From: Brachynemurus nebulosus
Taxonomy: Eukaryota > Arthropoda > Insecta > Neuroptera > Myrmeleontidae
DNA: 64,000 bases
NCBI GenBank assembly: GCA_035578155.1
Contig: JAPWDM010000022.1
Location: forward strand, 6,214,783-6,278,782
Direction: 5' to 3'
Program-made: the position numbers and the translations under genes
In this document: piece after piece, positions 63,440 through 64,000 of the stretch
Position numbering within the stretch: position 1 is the first letter of the stretch
Layout of the letters: each line of letters begins with the position of its first letter
Notes under the pieces: generated by a model
The model's database searches: none
Told to the model about the DNA's origin: nothing
What the model saw: only the letters and a program-made list of their open reading frames with translations

Positions 63440-63790
63440 GAGTGTAGCGTCCGTATACTTGTCTAAAATAAAATCGGGTCACGAGTTTTCAAAGTTCGCT
63501 ATTTTTCATCATAAGTTCATCTAAAATAAATTGGAATAAAATAAAATATTGAAAAAAGTCATTTAATTCAACATAGAAAGAATAATTAAATTAAAAAATT
63601 TTAATTGTTCATTAACACATAACTTACAAGTAAAGGTCCCGAGGCCGGACCTATCGACTTTGATGAAAATTAAATATGTTGTAGAACACTAAAAACTAAG
63701 GGACACGTATTTTTTTTATCTGCGGAAAAACGGTTTGAAGGGGTGAAATCGCCCTCCAAAAATTGGGGTAAAAATTTAATTTTTCAAATA
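63438..63790. other. Unassigned sequence
   Basis: No gene; GGTCCCGAGGCCGGACC (about 63635) is a short palindrome. Confidence 0.4.
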
Positions 63791-64000
63791 CAGTAGAACC
63801 TGTTTAAGTTGGACACCCGCGGTGCAATCAAAAACTGTCCAACATATGCAAAATACCAAAATCATCTACGCTTAGTAATTTTAAGGTTAACACTAATTTA
63901 GAATATAATGCAAAATTATTTTTAAAGTAATACATATACACACATCTACGTATCAATATTTATTGAAATAAACTATCGAATAACAATCGTAATACATACA
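63791..64000. mobile_element. Start of a pogo/Tigger-type element, cut by window end
   Basis: TA, then CAGTAGAACCTGTTTAAG and TTGGACACCCGCGG, resembling pogo-type terminal repeats (CAGTA.AACC). The other end lies outside the window. Confidence 0.45.

Overview
The window looks like nuclear DNA of an arthropod, most likely an insect, although the species cannot be named from it. It is very AT-rich, genes are split by long introns with GT..AG borders, and (TA)n, (TAA)n and (GT)n microsatellites are everywhere. The mobile-element set (piggyBac, mariner, hAT, pogo, an R4/Dong-type LINE, Penelope, gypsy, Helentron-like repeats) and an endogenous parvovirus of densovirus type also fit an insect.

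Only two host genes are supported, both on the + strand. The first (exons between 21002 and 46446) encodes a complete-looking M14 metallocarboxypeptidase with its activation propeptide. All three zinc ligands, the catalytic glutamate and the substrate-binding arginines are replaced, yet every splice phase agrees, so it reads as an intact pseudoenzyme. The second (47805 to at least 62249) encodes a signal peptide, a Death-domain-like helical region and one transmembrane helix with a basic tail; its 3' end is not seen.

Layout: 1-2388, MITE-like and tandem repeats. 2389-6362, broken endogenous parvovirus (capsid phospholipase region, GC-rich palindrome, NS1 helicase), with NS1 split by a 1.76 kb fold-back element. 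6637-8397, palindromic repeats around a 1,220-bp element. 8706-10320, decayed piggyBac. 11206-16724, two (TAA)n-targeted LINEs head to tail, one with an open 1,425-codon frame. 18414-20868, an element carrying seven heat-shock-element-like motifs exactly 103 bp apart, ending about 130 bp before the first recognised carboxypeptidase-like exon. 21002-46446, that gene, whose third intron holds a deep nest of transposons. 46447-47735, gypsy remnants. 47805-62249, the Death-fold gene, its 13.8 kb intron filled with nested DNA transposons, a SINE and a Penelope remnant. 62348-64000, further repeats.

No rRNA, intact tRNA or CRISPR array was seen. Most of the information lies in insertion order: target-site duplications, terminal inverted repeats and one empty-site footprint allow much of the insertion history to be read.
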